A stretch of 64,000 nt of DNA from Clostridiaceae bacterium (GTDB taxonomy: Bacteria > Bacillota > Clostridia > DSM-8532): positions 62,001 to 126,000 of the forward strand of contig JAAYNA010000084.1 in the NCBI GenBank assembly GCA_012521105.1, in the 5' to 3' direction. The position numbers and the translations under genes were made by a program. Position 1 is the first letter of the stretch; the number at the start of each line of letters is the position of its first letter. The notes under the pieces are model-generated. The model did not search any database. It was given only the letters and a program-made list of their open reading frames with translations, and was not told the DNA's origin. This document shows positions 56,566-64,000 of the stretch, piece by piece.

Positions 56566-57021
56566 TCAGTCTTTATAAATGACCTTATTATATAATATAA
56601 AGTTCCAGGACACAATAAATACCATAATAAGTATTTTAGGCAAATAATAGGGTATCCATGGCGTGCCTGGAAAAAGAGATTTCAGAAGTTCGGTTACAGC
56701 CATAAAGAGAAGGATATTTCCAGCTACCATGTTGAACAGAAACAAAAGACCATATGATAAAAGCTGTTTCTTGAAGTTTTTATGGGATTTAAAAGTAAAA
56801 AATTTATTCAGTAAGAAATTGAACCAGAAAATGAATGTGTATACTAATATATTTGTTACAACAACAGGCAGCGGAAGAACCCTTCGGAATATAAGAAACA
56901 AAATGTATTCAATAGTGAAGGAGGATACTCCTACTATTAAATATCTGATGAATTTTTTAACAAAGTCAGGATTTAATAACTCGTTGGTAATCTTTTCCTT
57001 AACTGCACGTATTCGGCTCAT
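56566..57021 (-). CDS. GtrA family membrane protein
   Basis: 151 residues, four predicted helices. Start ATG 57021 behind taggaga. Motifs KKFIRYLIVGVSSFTIEYILFLIFR, NILVYTFIFWFNFLLNKFFTF, and PKILIMVFIVSWNFILYNKVIY. GtrA proteins are thought to flip polyprenyl-phosphate-linked sugars for cell-wall or exopolysaccharide decoration. First gene of the minus-strand cluster with a GT-C-like protein, a flavoprotein and a GT2. Confidence 0.9.
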   Translation of the reverse strand: MSRIRAVKEKITNELLNPDFVKKFIRYLIVGVSSFTIEYILFLIFRRVLPLPVVVTNILVYTFIFWFNFLLNKFFTFKSHKNFKKQLLSYGLLFLFNMVAGNILLFMAVTELLKSLFPGTPWIPYYLPKILIMVFIVSWNFILYNKVIYKD

Positions 57022-57350
57022 ATAAAACTCTCCTAAGATAACGAGGCATAAATTCAGGCCACCGGCTATCCACAAAAAGCTGACAGCCTTTATAAATAAG
57101 TGTATTCAGAAACCCCAAATTTTCAAGATAGAATTTGTCTGAAAACCAAATATATTATAACCAATAGAAATTATTATATCATCTGGGATTCTATAGTGCA
57201 AATAAAGCCGAACTGAACTTGTGCATTTTTTATTGTACTGGTATAATAACTTTACAAATTTTGTTGAAAGATAAGAATAATTTTGATTCGAAAAATGAGT
57301 AAGGTTTTTAAGGCCATATTAGTTCACTACTCATTACGGGAGGACGGTAG

Positions 57351-59630
57351 ATGAACAAAATACAAACTTCTCTGAAAGCACTGGCAAGGTTGGTACCATA
57401 CTTATTATTACCGTTAACTGTTATAATTTGGGCACTGGTACTGAAAAATGAATTTATATATGTTATAAAATGGTGGGCTGTTTTATTATTCATTGGCTTC
57501 TTGTTTTTTCCAATGTCGGTTAATATTTTTTCTACATTTACTGATAAGGGCTTTCTGTTTTCAAAAATTATCGGGCTTGCTGTCAGCTCATATGTTTTTT
57601 GGCTCCTTTCCTACTTAAAGCTATTGAAAATAACCACATTTAACTGTTGGTATGTTACGGTAATTTCAGGCATTATTACCTCTGTTGTTTCTTTAGCAGG
57701 AAGCGGCAGTTTCAAAAGACTCAGGACATGTAAGTATAAAGGCACAATCCCCTGGATTCTTACCGGCGAAAGTATTTTTCTTTTTTCATTGTGTTTCTGG
57801 ACCTATCTAAGAGGGTTTACTCCCAAGATAGAAGGGCTTGAAAAATTCATGGACTATGGGTTTGTGAACAGTATCCTTCGTTCAGGGTATGTTCCACCGA
57901 AGGATATGTGGTTTGCAGGAAGCTCAATTAATTATTACTATTTCGGACAGTATGTTACGGCGTTTCTGACAAGACTAAGCACTCTTAAAACCGAAATTTC
58001 CTATAACATTATGATGGCTACGCTGTTTGCTTTCAGCATGTCACTTTGTTTTATCATAGTTTCAAATATGATAAAAGGGCATGGAGTTAAAACAAATATT
58101 TCCGTAATCACAGGAGGGTTAATTGCATCAATGCTTGTATCTCTCGGCGGAAATCTCCATTCCTTTTTCTACGGCTTTTTATCCAAGTTTTCAGAAGGGG
58201 GAGATAAATACTGGTTTCCCGATGCAACCAGATATATAGGGTACAATCCTGAAACAAATGATAAAACCATCCATGAATTCCCGGTCTATTCATTCGTTGT
58301 ATCCGATTTACATGCCCACGTTATTAACATGATTTTTGTTATAACGTTAATAGGGGTGTTACTTGCAGTATTCAGAAAACTTGAGGTAAGAACAGGCGAA
58401 AGCTTTAAGATGCGAAATCCGTTTGAAGAATTATTTATCCCCGAAATAATATTAATCGGGCTTTTTATCGGTATTTTTCAAATGTCCAACTACTGGGATT
58501 TTCCAATATATCTGACCGTTACATTATTTGTATTTATATGCGCGGGAATTCGCCAAAATGGCTTTAGCAAGAAAACAGCAGTTGTTACCATGGTGCGTTT
58601 TTTGTCGGTACTTATATTGTCATTGATGTTTGCGCTTCCTTTTAATCTAACCTTTGACAAGATATCGTCTCAGATTTGTTTTGCCAAAAATCGCTCACTG
58701 CCTCACCAGTTGCTTGTTCTTTGGGGTTACCAGCTGGCTTTTGTGGTTATTTTCTTTGTTATTATCCTTTATGCTGAACAGAATATTAGCTGGAAAAGAG
58801 CAAAGGGAACAGAAAAAATAAAATTACGCAAGGAATTAAATCTTATTGCCAGGGTAAGAAAAGTTATTGAGAAATATTCCTTAGAGGATGTATTTGCAGT
58901 TATTCTTTGTATATCAGCAACGGGTTTGGTTCTTATTCCCGAGCTTGTTTATGTTAAGGATATTTATGAGTATGGGTATGCAAGGGCAAATACCATGTTC
59001 AAGCTCACCTACCAGGCATTTATCATGTTTGGGCTTGCAGCAGGTTATATTTTTATACGAATCAGAAAATCACCATATAAGGAGCGAAAGATACTTATAG
59101 CGAGAGCAGTAACCATTATTATGCTGATACTGCCAATGATCTATCCTTTTTATGCTATACCAAGCTGGTACAAAGATCTGGATCGGCAAAAATATGAAGG
59201 ACTGGACGGACTTGCTTTTTTAGAAAAAGAATATCCTTATGATTACGAGCTTATATACTGGTTACGTGAAAATGTTCAGGGGCAACCTGTTGTACTGGAA
59301 GCTAACGGAGACAGTTACACAAAAAATTGCAGGATATCCATGGCCACAGGTCTTCCAACAATTCAGGGATGGTATACTCATGAATGGCTGTGGAGGGGCG
59401 ATAGAAATGCTGTCGAGAACCGTATTGACGAAGTAAAAAAAATATATGAGTCGGATGATATTGATGAAACAAAAGAGCTTATTCAAAAATACAATGTGGA
59501 GTATATTGTTATAGGTAAGCTGGAATATGATAAGTTTCCGGATCTAAAGGAAGGTAAGCTCATTAGCCTTGGTACTGTTGTTTTTGAAAGACCAGATATA
59601 AAACTGATAAAAGTTAGCCGGGAGAACTGA
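57351..59630 (+). CDS. DUF2298 (YYY) polytopic membrane protein
   Basis: 759 residues, about 15 membrane helices. The defining tripeptide is present in SSINYYYFGQYVTAFLTRL, after GFVNSILRSGYVPPKDMWFAG, and IHEFPVYSFVVSDLHAHVINM follows. This is the family known from Chloroflexi and archaea as YYY membrane proteins, likely GT-C-like. C-terminal extracytoplasmic domain from about 625 (YWLRENVQGQPVVLEANGDSY, YNVEYIVIGKLEYDKFP). Ribosome site gggagga. It is divergent from the GtrA cluster, separated by about 330 bases. Confidence 0.88.
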   Translation: MNKIQTSLKALARLVPYLLLPLTVIIWALVLKNEFIYVIKWWAVLLFIGFLFFPMSVNIFSTFTDKGFLFSKIIGLAVSSYVFWLLSYLKLLKITTFNCWYVTVISGIITSVVSLAGSGSFKRLRTCKYKGTIPWILTGESIFLFSLCFWTYLRGFTPKIEGLEKFMDYGFVNSILRSGYVPPKDMWFAGSSINYYYFGQYVTAFLTRLSTLKTEISYNIMMATLFAFSMSLCFIIVSNMIKGHGVKTNISVITGGLIASMLVSLGGNLHSFFYGFLSKFSEGGDKYWFPDATRYIGYNPETNDKTIHEFPVYSFVVSDLHAHVINMIFVITLIGVLLAVFRKLEVRTGESFKMRNPFEELFIPEIILIGLFIGIFQMSNYWDFPIYLTVTLFVFICAGIRQNGFSKKTAVVTMVRFLSVLILSLMFALPFNLTFDKISSQICFAKNRSLPHQLLVLWGYQLAFVVIFFVIILYAEQNISWKRAKGTEKIKLRKELNLIARVRKVIEKYSLEDVFAVILCISATGLVLIPELVYVKDIYEYGYARANTMFKLTYQAFIMFGLAAGYIFIRIRKSPYKERKILIARAVTIIMLILPMIYPFYAIPSWYKDLDRQKYEGLDGLAFLEKEYPYDYELIYWLRENVQGQPVVLEANGDSYTKNCRISMATGLPTIQGWYTHEWLWRGDRNAVENRIDEVKKIYESDDIDETKELIQKYNVEYIVIGKLEYDKFPDLKEGKLISLGTVVFERPDIKLIKVSREN

Positions 59631-60001
59631 AATTATGCAAAAAAAAAGCACATTGCGTATGTACTTATAAATATAATTGCATTATTATAATGTGCTTTTC
59701 AAAATAACATATCAAATAAAATCAAATCAAACAACATCTATTATTAAAAGGAGGAACAAAATGAAAAAAAGTTAATGAATGTTGTCTTGATTATAGTATA
59801 GCACATTTATGATAAAATTTCCATTAAGAGAAGATTAAAGTTGTGAACAATTCGTGAACAATTTTACTTTTCAAATGTAGTTGGCAAAGAAGACTATGCA
59901 GATTCTCCGATACTTAAAAATTCTTTGATTTTTTATACTTTTTATATTATATTATCATTAGTTTAATCAGAGAGTTTAATAAAATTGAAAGAAGGATACA
60001 T
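59631..60001. other. Intergenic region: terminator, aborted ORF, thrC promoter
   Basis: Holds a hairpin (59644-59654 with 59689-59699), a strong ribosome site aaaaggagg before ATG 59761 that stops after four codons, and a promoter-like TTGATT (59925-59930), 17-bp spacer, TATATT (59948-59953) before thrC. No T-box or riboswitch core was recognised. Confidence 0.5.
59644..59699 (+). terminator. Terminator of the YYY gene
   Basis: AAAAGCACATT (59644-59654) and AATGTGCTTTT (59689-59699) pair over 11 bp with a 34-base AT-rich loop; the T-run is part of the stem. Confidence 0.55.
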
Positions 60002-61498
60002 ATGAGATACAAAAGCACACGTGGTGGACTTTTTGATATTACCTCATCAGAGGCAATAAGGATTGGTATTGCGCCGGATGGTGGGTTATTTGTTCCTAAT
60101 GAAAGAGTAAGTATTGATTTAAACTTTATCGAAAGTTTGGTTAATGTTACTTACCGGGAAAGGGCAGAGAAAATACTGTCTTTTTTTCTTACAGATTTCA
60201 GCAAAGAAGAGCTAAGTGAATGTGTGGCAAAAGCTTATGGAGAAAATTTCTCAGTACCGGAGATTGCTCCGCTTGTCCGACTTCATGAACATCTTCATAT
60301 GCTTGAACTCTGGCATGGTCCCACATGCGCTTTTAAGGATATGGCTTTGCAGATACTTCCGCATTTCATGGTGAAAGCTATTGAAAAAACAGGAGAAAAG
60401 GCAGAGATAGTTATTCTTGTAGCTACTTCAGGAGATACCGGCAAAGCAGCCCTTGAGGGTTTTGCTGATGTAGATGGAACACATATCGTTGTCTTTTATC
60501 CTAATGGTGGGGTAAGTGAAGTCCAACGGCTTCAGATGGTTACACAAACAGGTATGAATACAAATGCAGTGGCTGTAAATGGGAATTTTGACGATACTCA
60601 GACCGGTGTAAAGAGAATCTTTAACGACGAGAAAATCTGTGAAGCTCTTGGCACAAAAGGTTACAGGTTTTCTTCAGCAAATTCCATCAACTGGGGAAGG
60701 CTGGTTCCACAGATTGTATATTACTTTTCTGCTTATGCTGATCTGTTAAAAGATAAAAGTATAATACCAGGTGAAAAAATAAATTTTGTGGTTCCAACAG
60801 GAAATTTTGGTAACATTCTTGCTGCCTGGTATGCAATGAACATGGGGCTTCCTGTAAACCGCCTGATTTGCGCTTCTAATGAGAATAATGTGCTAACCGA
60901 TTTTATAATTAACGGTACCTATGACAGGCGCAGAGAATTCCATAAAACGATGTCTCCCTCAATGGATATCCTTATTTCAAGTAATTTGGAAAGGCTTTTG
61001 TATGAACTAAGCGGCAGCGATTCAAACCTTATTAAAAGCTATATGAGAGACCTTACTGAAAAGGGTTTTTACTCAGTAAATAATTCAATCAGGGAACAAG
61101 TTCAGAATGTGTTCTGGGCAGGGTTTTCCAACGACAGTGAGACTGTTGCATGCATCCGGAGTGTTTACCAGGATTACGGTTATGTATTGGATACTCATAC
61201 GGCGGTAGCCATGGATGTTTATGATAAGTATGTAATTTATACCGGGGATCTTTCTCCAACGGTTATTGTTTCCACAGCAAGCCCGTTTAAGTTTAACCAA
61301 AGCGTGGCAAAAGCACTGTTCGGTGAAGAAACCGAAGGCCTTAATGAATTCGAATTATTAAACCTGCTGTCTGAAAAAACCGGATGGAAAATACCGAAAG
61401 GTTTAAGAGATTTGGACAAAAAAGAAATACTTCATAAAACAGTATGTGATAAAGATAAAATGGGCGAAGTAGTGATGAAACTCCTTAAAATATCGTAA
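60002..61498 (+). CDS. thrC: Threonine synthase
   Basis: 498 residues, the long bacterial/yeast type. PLP-dependent conversion of O-phosphohomoserine to threonine. N terminus MRYKSTRGGLFDITSSEAIRIGIAPDGGLFVP is characteristic; PLP lysine in HGPTCAFKDMALQ (near 117), phosphate and cofactor motifs ATSGDTGKAAL and VPTGNFGNILAAWYA. Shares homoserine-derived flux with the metA/metY genes at the other end of the window. Followed 60 bases later by hprK. Confidence 0.96.
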   Translation: MRYKSTRGGLFDITSSEAIRIGIAPDGGLFVPNERVSIDLNFIESLVNVTYRERAEKILSFFLTDFSKEELSECVAKAYGENFSVPEIAPLVRLHEHLHMLELWHGPTCAFKDMALQILPHFMVKAIEKTGEKAEIVILVATSGDTGKAALEGFADVDGTHIVVFYPNGGVSEVQRLQMVTQTGMNTNAVAVNGNFDDTQTGVKRIFNDEKICEALGTKGYRFSSANSINWGRLVPQIVYYFSAYADLLKDKSIIPGEKINFVVPTGNFGNILAAWYAMNMGLPVNRLICASNENNVLTDFIINGTYDRRREFHKTMSPSMDILISSNLERLLYELSGSDSNLIKSYMRDLTEKGFYSVNNSIREQVQNVFWAGFSNDSETVACIRSVYQDYGYVLDTHTAVAMDVYDKYVIYTGDLSPTVIVSTASPFKFNQSVAKALFGEETEGLNEFELLNLLSEKTGWKIPKGLRDLDKKEILHKTVCDKDKMGEVVMKLLKIS

Positions 61499-61558
61499 TA
61501 TAATCTTTACGTGTTAACCGGTAAGAATAAGAGCAAAATAAAAAGGCAGGTGATTATT

Positions 61559-62521
61559 ATGCCAAATTCATCATATGATGTTACATTAGGAAGAATAATC
61601 AGTGAGTTTAAATTAGAAGAGTTAAACTATGTACCCGGGTCCCATGATATTTTAATAAAAACAGCCGATATTAACAGGCCGGGGCTACAACTTGCAGGTT
61701 TTTATGAGTATTTTGGTTCAGACAGAATTCAGCTAATCGGTACAGTGGAGATGGCATACCTGTCTTCACTTTCCTACGAGGACAGATATGCAAGCCTTTG
61801 CTCATTTTTTAACCATGATTTTCCATGTGTGATTATCGCAAGGGGAAAAGAACCTTTTCCCGAAATGATAGAACTGGCAACCGAATATGGCATACCACTT
61901 TTACGCACCGATGAAGAAACATCGAGGTTCGCAAGTTATTTGATTCTGTATTTGAATGTTGAATTGGCACCCCGCATAACAAAACATGGAGTTTTGGTGG
62001 AAGTTTATGGTGAAGGGGTCTTAATGCTTGGCGAAAGCGGTGTTGGAAAAAGTGAAACAGCGCTGGAGTTAGTAAAACGTGGCCATCGTCTTGTAGCAGA
62101 TGATGTTGTCGAAATCCGAAAGGTTTCAAACAGGACTTTGGTTGGAAGCTCGCCCGACATCATAAGGCATTTTATAGAAATCCGCGGAGTGGGTATTCTG
62201 GATGTTAAAAATCTATACGGTGTTGGCGCGGTTAAAATGACCGAAAATATTAATCTGGTTGTAAATATGGAATTATGGGATACTAATAAGCAGTATGACA
62301 GACTGGGTATTAATGATGAGTACACTGAAATTCTTGGACTTAAAATTCCATCACTCACAGTGCCTGTAAGACCAGGCAGAAACCTGGCTATTATTATAGA
62401 AGTTGCCGCAATGAATCACAGACAGAAAAAAATGGGTTATAATGCAGCAAAAGTGTTAAACCAGAGAGTGATGCAGGAAATTGAGAGAAACTCAATTAGA
62501 AATATAAACGGTGATCAATAA
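61559..62521 (+). CDS. hprK: HPr kinase/phosphorylase
   Basis: 320 residues, the usual length. Phosphorylates HPr on Ser46 to drive CcpA-linked catabolite repression and reverses it. Start ATG 61559 behind ggcaggtg; the track start adds 16 residues. Walker [15 protein letters not shown], then the HPrK signature [21 protein letters not shown]-terminal domain [14 protein letters not shown]. Suggests that sugar regulons in this strain, including the glycoside locus, are under CcpA/HPr control. Confidence 0.96.
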   Translation: MPNSSYDVTLGRIISEFKLEELNYVPGSHDILIKTADINRPGLQLAGFYEYFGSDRIQLIGTVEMAYLSSLSYEDRYASLCSFFNHDFPCVIIARGKEPFPEMIELATEYGIPLLRTDEETSRFASYLILYLNVELAPRITKHGVLVEVYGEGVLMLGESGVGKSETALELVKRGHRLVADDVVEIRKVSNRTLVGSSPDIIRHFIEIRGVGILDVKNLYGVGAVKMTENINLVVNMELWDTNKQYDRLGINDEYTEILGLKIPSLTVPVRPGRNLAIIIEVAAMNHRQKKMGYNAAKVLNQRVMQEIERNSIRNINGDQ

Positions 62522-62553
62522 GTAGAAAACCATATTATTACGGAGTTTTCAGT

Positions 62554-63474
62554 ATGAATGATGACATGATAATTGATGTCTTGAAGGAAATGAGCCGAAT
62601 ACTTAAGGACGAGCAAATACTGTTAGACGTTCCGATGAAAGAGCACACATCCATGCGTGTGGGTGGAAAGGCAAACATGCTTGTACTTCCTTCAAGTGTT
62701 GCAGAGATTCGGGAAATAATTAAGTACCTGTGTAAAATCAATATACCATATTTTGTAATTGGAAATGGCACGAACCTGATTGTTCATGATTCGGGCTATG
62801 ATGGTGTGATAATTAAGCTTTCAGATAATTTTTCATCGGTAACGGTAAATGAAAATATTATAACAGCAAAATCAGGAGCATCTATTGTTTCTGTTTCGAA
62901 TCTGGCCTGTCATAATTCATTATCAGGTCTTGAATTTGCAGCAGGGATTCCGGGAACAGTAGGCGGATCAGTTGTAATGAATGCAGGAGCTTATGACGGA
63001 GAAATGAAGGATGTGGTTTTTGAAACCACATGCATGGACAATACAGCAAGTGTTGTCCGTCTATGCTTTGAAGAGTTGCAATTTGATTATAGAACAAGCA
63101 AAATGCAAAAAGATAATCTTGTAGTACTCGAAGTGAAGATGATGCTAAGGGAAGGAAGCAGAGACGAGATTAAGAATAAAATGAAAGAACTTAATAAACG
63201 AAGACGGGAAAAACAACCATTGAATTTCCCCAGTTCGGGCAGTATTTTTAAAAGGCCTGCAGGGTACTATGCCGGAAAGCTGATAGAAGAAGCGGGCCTT
63301 AAAGGATATAAAATTGGAGGTGCTCAGGTTTCTGATAAACATTGCGGTTTTATAATAAATACAGGAACTGCATCAGCTACTGATGTAATTGAACTGATTG
63401 AACTGGTTAAAAAGAGAGTTTTTGAAGCTTCCGGTGTAATGTTACAGCAGGAAGTTAAAATACTGGGAGGATAA
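62554..63474 (+). CDS. murB: UDP-N-acetylenolpyruvoylglucosamine reductase
   Basis: 306 residues, type II MurB. Reduces UDP-GlcNAc-enolpyruvate to UDP-MurNAc using NADPH and FAD. Seen: MRVGGKANMLVLPSS, GNGTNLIVHDSGYDGVII, GLEFAAGIPGTVGGSVVMNAGAYDGEM and FPSSGSIFKRP with the catalytic Ser. Ribosome site acggag. Between hprK and rapZ, the usual order in Clostridia. Confidence 0.97.
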   Translation: MNDDMIIDVLKEMSRILKDEQILLDVPMKEHTSMRVGGKANMLVLPSSVAEIREIIKYLCKINIPYFVIGNGTNLIVHDSGYDGVIIKLSDNFSSVTVNENIITAKSGASIVSVSNLACHNSLSGLEFAAGIPGTVGGSVVMNAGAYDGEMKDVVFETTCMDNTASVVRLCFEELQFDYRTSKMQKDNLVVLEVKMMLREGSRDEIKNKMKELNKRRREKQPLNFPSSGSIFKRPAGYYAGKLIEEAGLKGYKIGGAQVSDKHCGFIINTGTASATDVIELIELVKKRVFEASGVMLQQEVKILGG

Positions 63475-63477
63475 ACG

Positions 63478-64000
63478 GTGGAGTTTTTAATTATTACCGG
63501 TATGTCGGGGGCAGGTAAAAGCCTTTGTGTAAAATATTTTGAAGATATTGGATATTTTTGCGTGGATAACCTTCCACCTTCGCTGATACCGAAGTTTGCC
63601 GAGATATGCCTTCAGGGACAGAATAAAATGGATAAGATAGCACTTATCATGGATATACGGGGTGGTTCGCTGTTTCTGGAATTGTTTCCCGCCCTTGAAT
63701 CCCTTGCTGCTTACGGTATATCTTATAAGATCCTGTTCCTCGAGTCACAGGATAATGTTTTGGTAAAAAGATTCAAAGAAACCCGAAGGATGCACCCACT
63801 GTCGCCCGAGGGACGTATTTTGGACGGGATAAAGGAAGAGAGGCGTATTCTGCAGGCAGTAAAGGAAAAAGCACATTACATCATTGATACATCAAACTTT
63901 ACCCCAAGACAGCTTAAACAGGAAATTCTGAATCTATTTGTGGAAGGAAAACCTTTTTCAGGACTTATCATAAATGTAATTTCCTTTGGTTTTAAGTATG
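63478..64000 (+). CDS. rapZ: RapZ-like nucleotide-binding protein, 3'-truncated by window edge
   Basis: Absent from the ORF track because no stop lies in the window. GTG 63478 behind ctgggagg opens a frame to the end (about 174 residues of a usual 285-295). Walker A in LIITGMSGAGKSLCVKYFEDIGYFCVDNLPP is diagnostic of RapZ/YvcJ; MDIRGG and RMHPLSPEGR follow. ATPase/GTPase family; in Gram-negatives it controls GlmZ decay, in Firmicutes linked to competence and wall metabolism. Starts 4 bases after murB. Confidence 0.95.
   Translation, partial: MEFLIITGMSGAGKSLCVKYFEDIGYFCVDNLPPSLIPKFAEICLQGQNKMDKIALIMDIRGGSLFLELFPALESLAAYGISYKILFLESQDNVLVKRFKETRRMHPLSPEGRILDGIKEERRILQAVKEKAHYIIDTSNFTPRQLKQEILNLFVEGKPFSGLIINVISFGFKY

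Noticed and set aside
59700-60001. T-box or amino-acid leader upstream of thrC
   Set aside because: No T-box sequence and no run of Thr codons; only promoter elements could be supported.

Overview
The window reads as chromosomal DNA of a low-GC, spore-forming anaerobic clostridium. The basis is: pyruvate:ferredoxin oxidoreductase, two CotF-like spore coat proteins plus a DUF3787-type spore protein, a MEP-pathway isoprenoid operon, the hprK-murB-rapZ order, CUT1 sugar importers with LplA-type binding proteins, and a Clostridia-style Tad cluster with DUF5702 and a DUF6382-like FHA protein. A relative of the cellulolytic clostridia is a reasonable guess (CE7 acetyl esterase, oligosaccharide phosphorolysis genes) but cannot be proven here. 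No IS element, prophage or CRISPR array was seen.

Layout. 0-4 kb: sulfur amino acid block (end of metA, two Rrf2 regulators, O-acetylhomoserine sulfhydrylase, cysK). 4.1-9.9 kb: two spore coat genes, tRNA-Pro, PFOR, a small spore protein and an rRNA-methyltransferase-like enzyme. 9.9-21.1 kb: an alpha-glucoside-type uptake and phosphorolysis locus. Its importer (binding protein, two permeases) and one LacI regulator are intact. The GH65 phosphorylase is deleted and frameshifted, the second LacI has an internal stop, and the GH31 glucosidase is frameshifted; beta-phosphoglucomutase is intact. 21.3-29.7 kb: DUF4015 lipoprotein, a 51-residue orphan protein, a GMP synthase with an altered glutaminase site, a SatD/DUF3307 pair, an acyltransferase with a zinc-ribbon tail, an HD-domain gene fragment, a CE7 esterase and a DUF4342 protein.

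29.7-41.3 kb: an OmpR-type two-component system followed by a Tad pilus-like cluster (TadB, TadC, Flp1-like pilin, TadE-like, DUF5702, TadE-like, A24 prepilin peptidase, FHA protein) with no secretion ATPase in the window. 41.4-50.6 kb: YibE/F, the envelope/isoprenoid operon uppS-cdsA-dxr-rseP-ispG, then a CIRCE element and htpG, and an HD hydrolase. 50.7-59.6 kb: tRNA-Tyr, a geranylgeranyl-reductase-like flavoprotein and an envelope-glycosylation set (GT2, FAD oxidoreductase, two large polytopic YYY-like proteins, GtrA). 60-64 kb: thrC, hprK, murB and the start of rapZ.

The points most worth a second look are the decaying, still promoter-equipped glycoside locus with two different LacI-type operators, the GMP synthase lacking the glutaminase histidine, the CIRCE element upstream of the htpG promoter, the Tad cluster without an ATPase, and the paired YYY-like membrane proteins with GtrA/GT2. 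Nothing here is clearly a wholly new system. All family names come from motif recognition by eye, without database searches.
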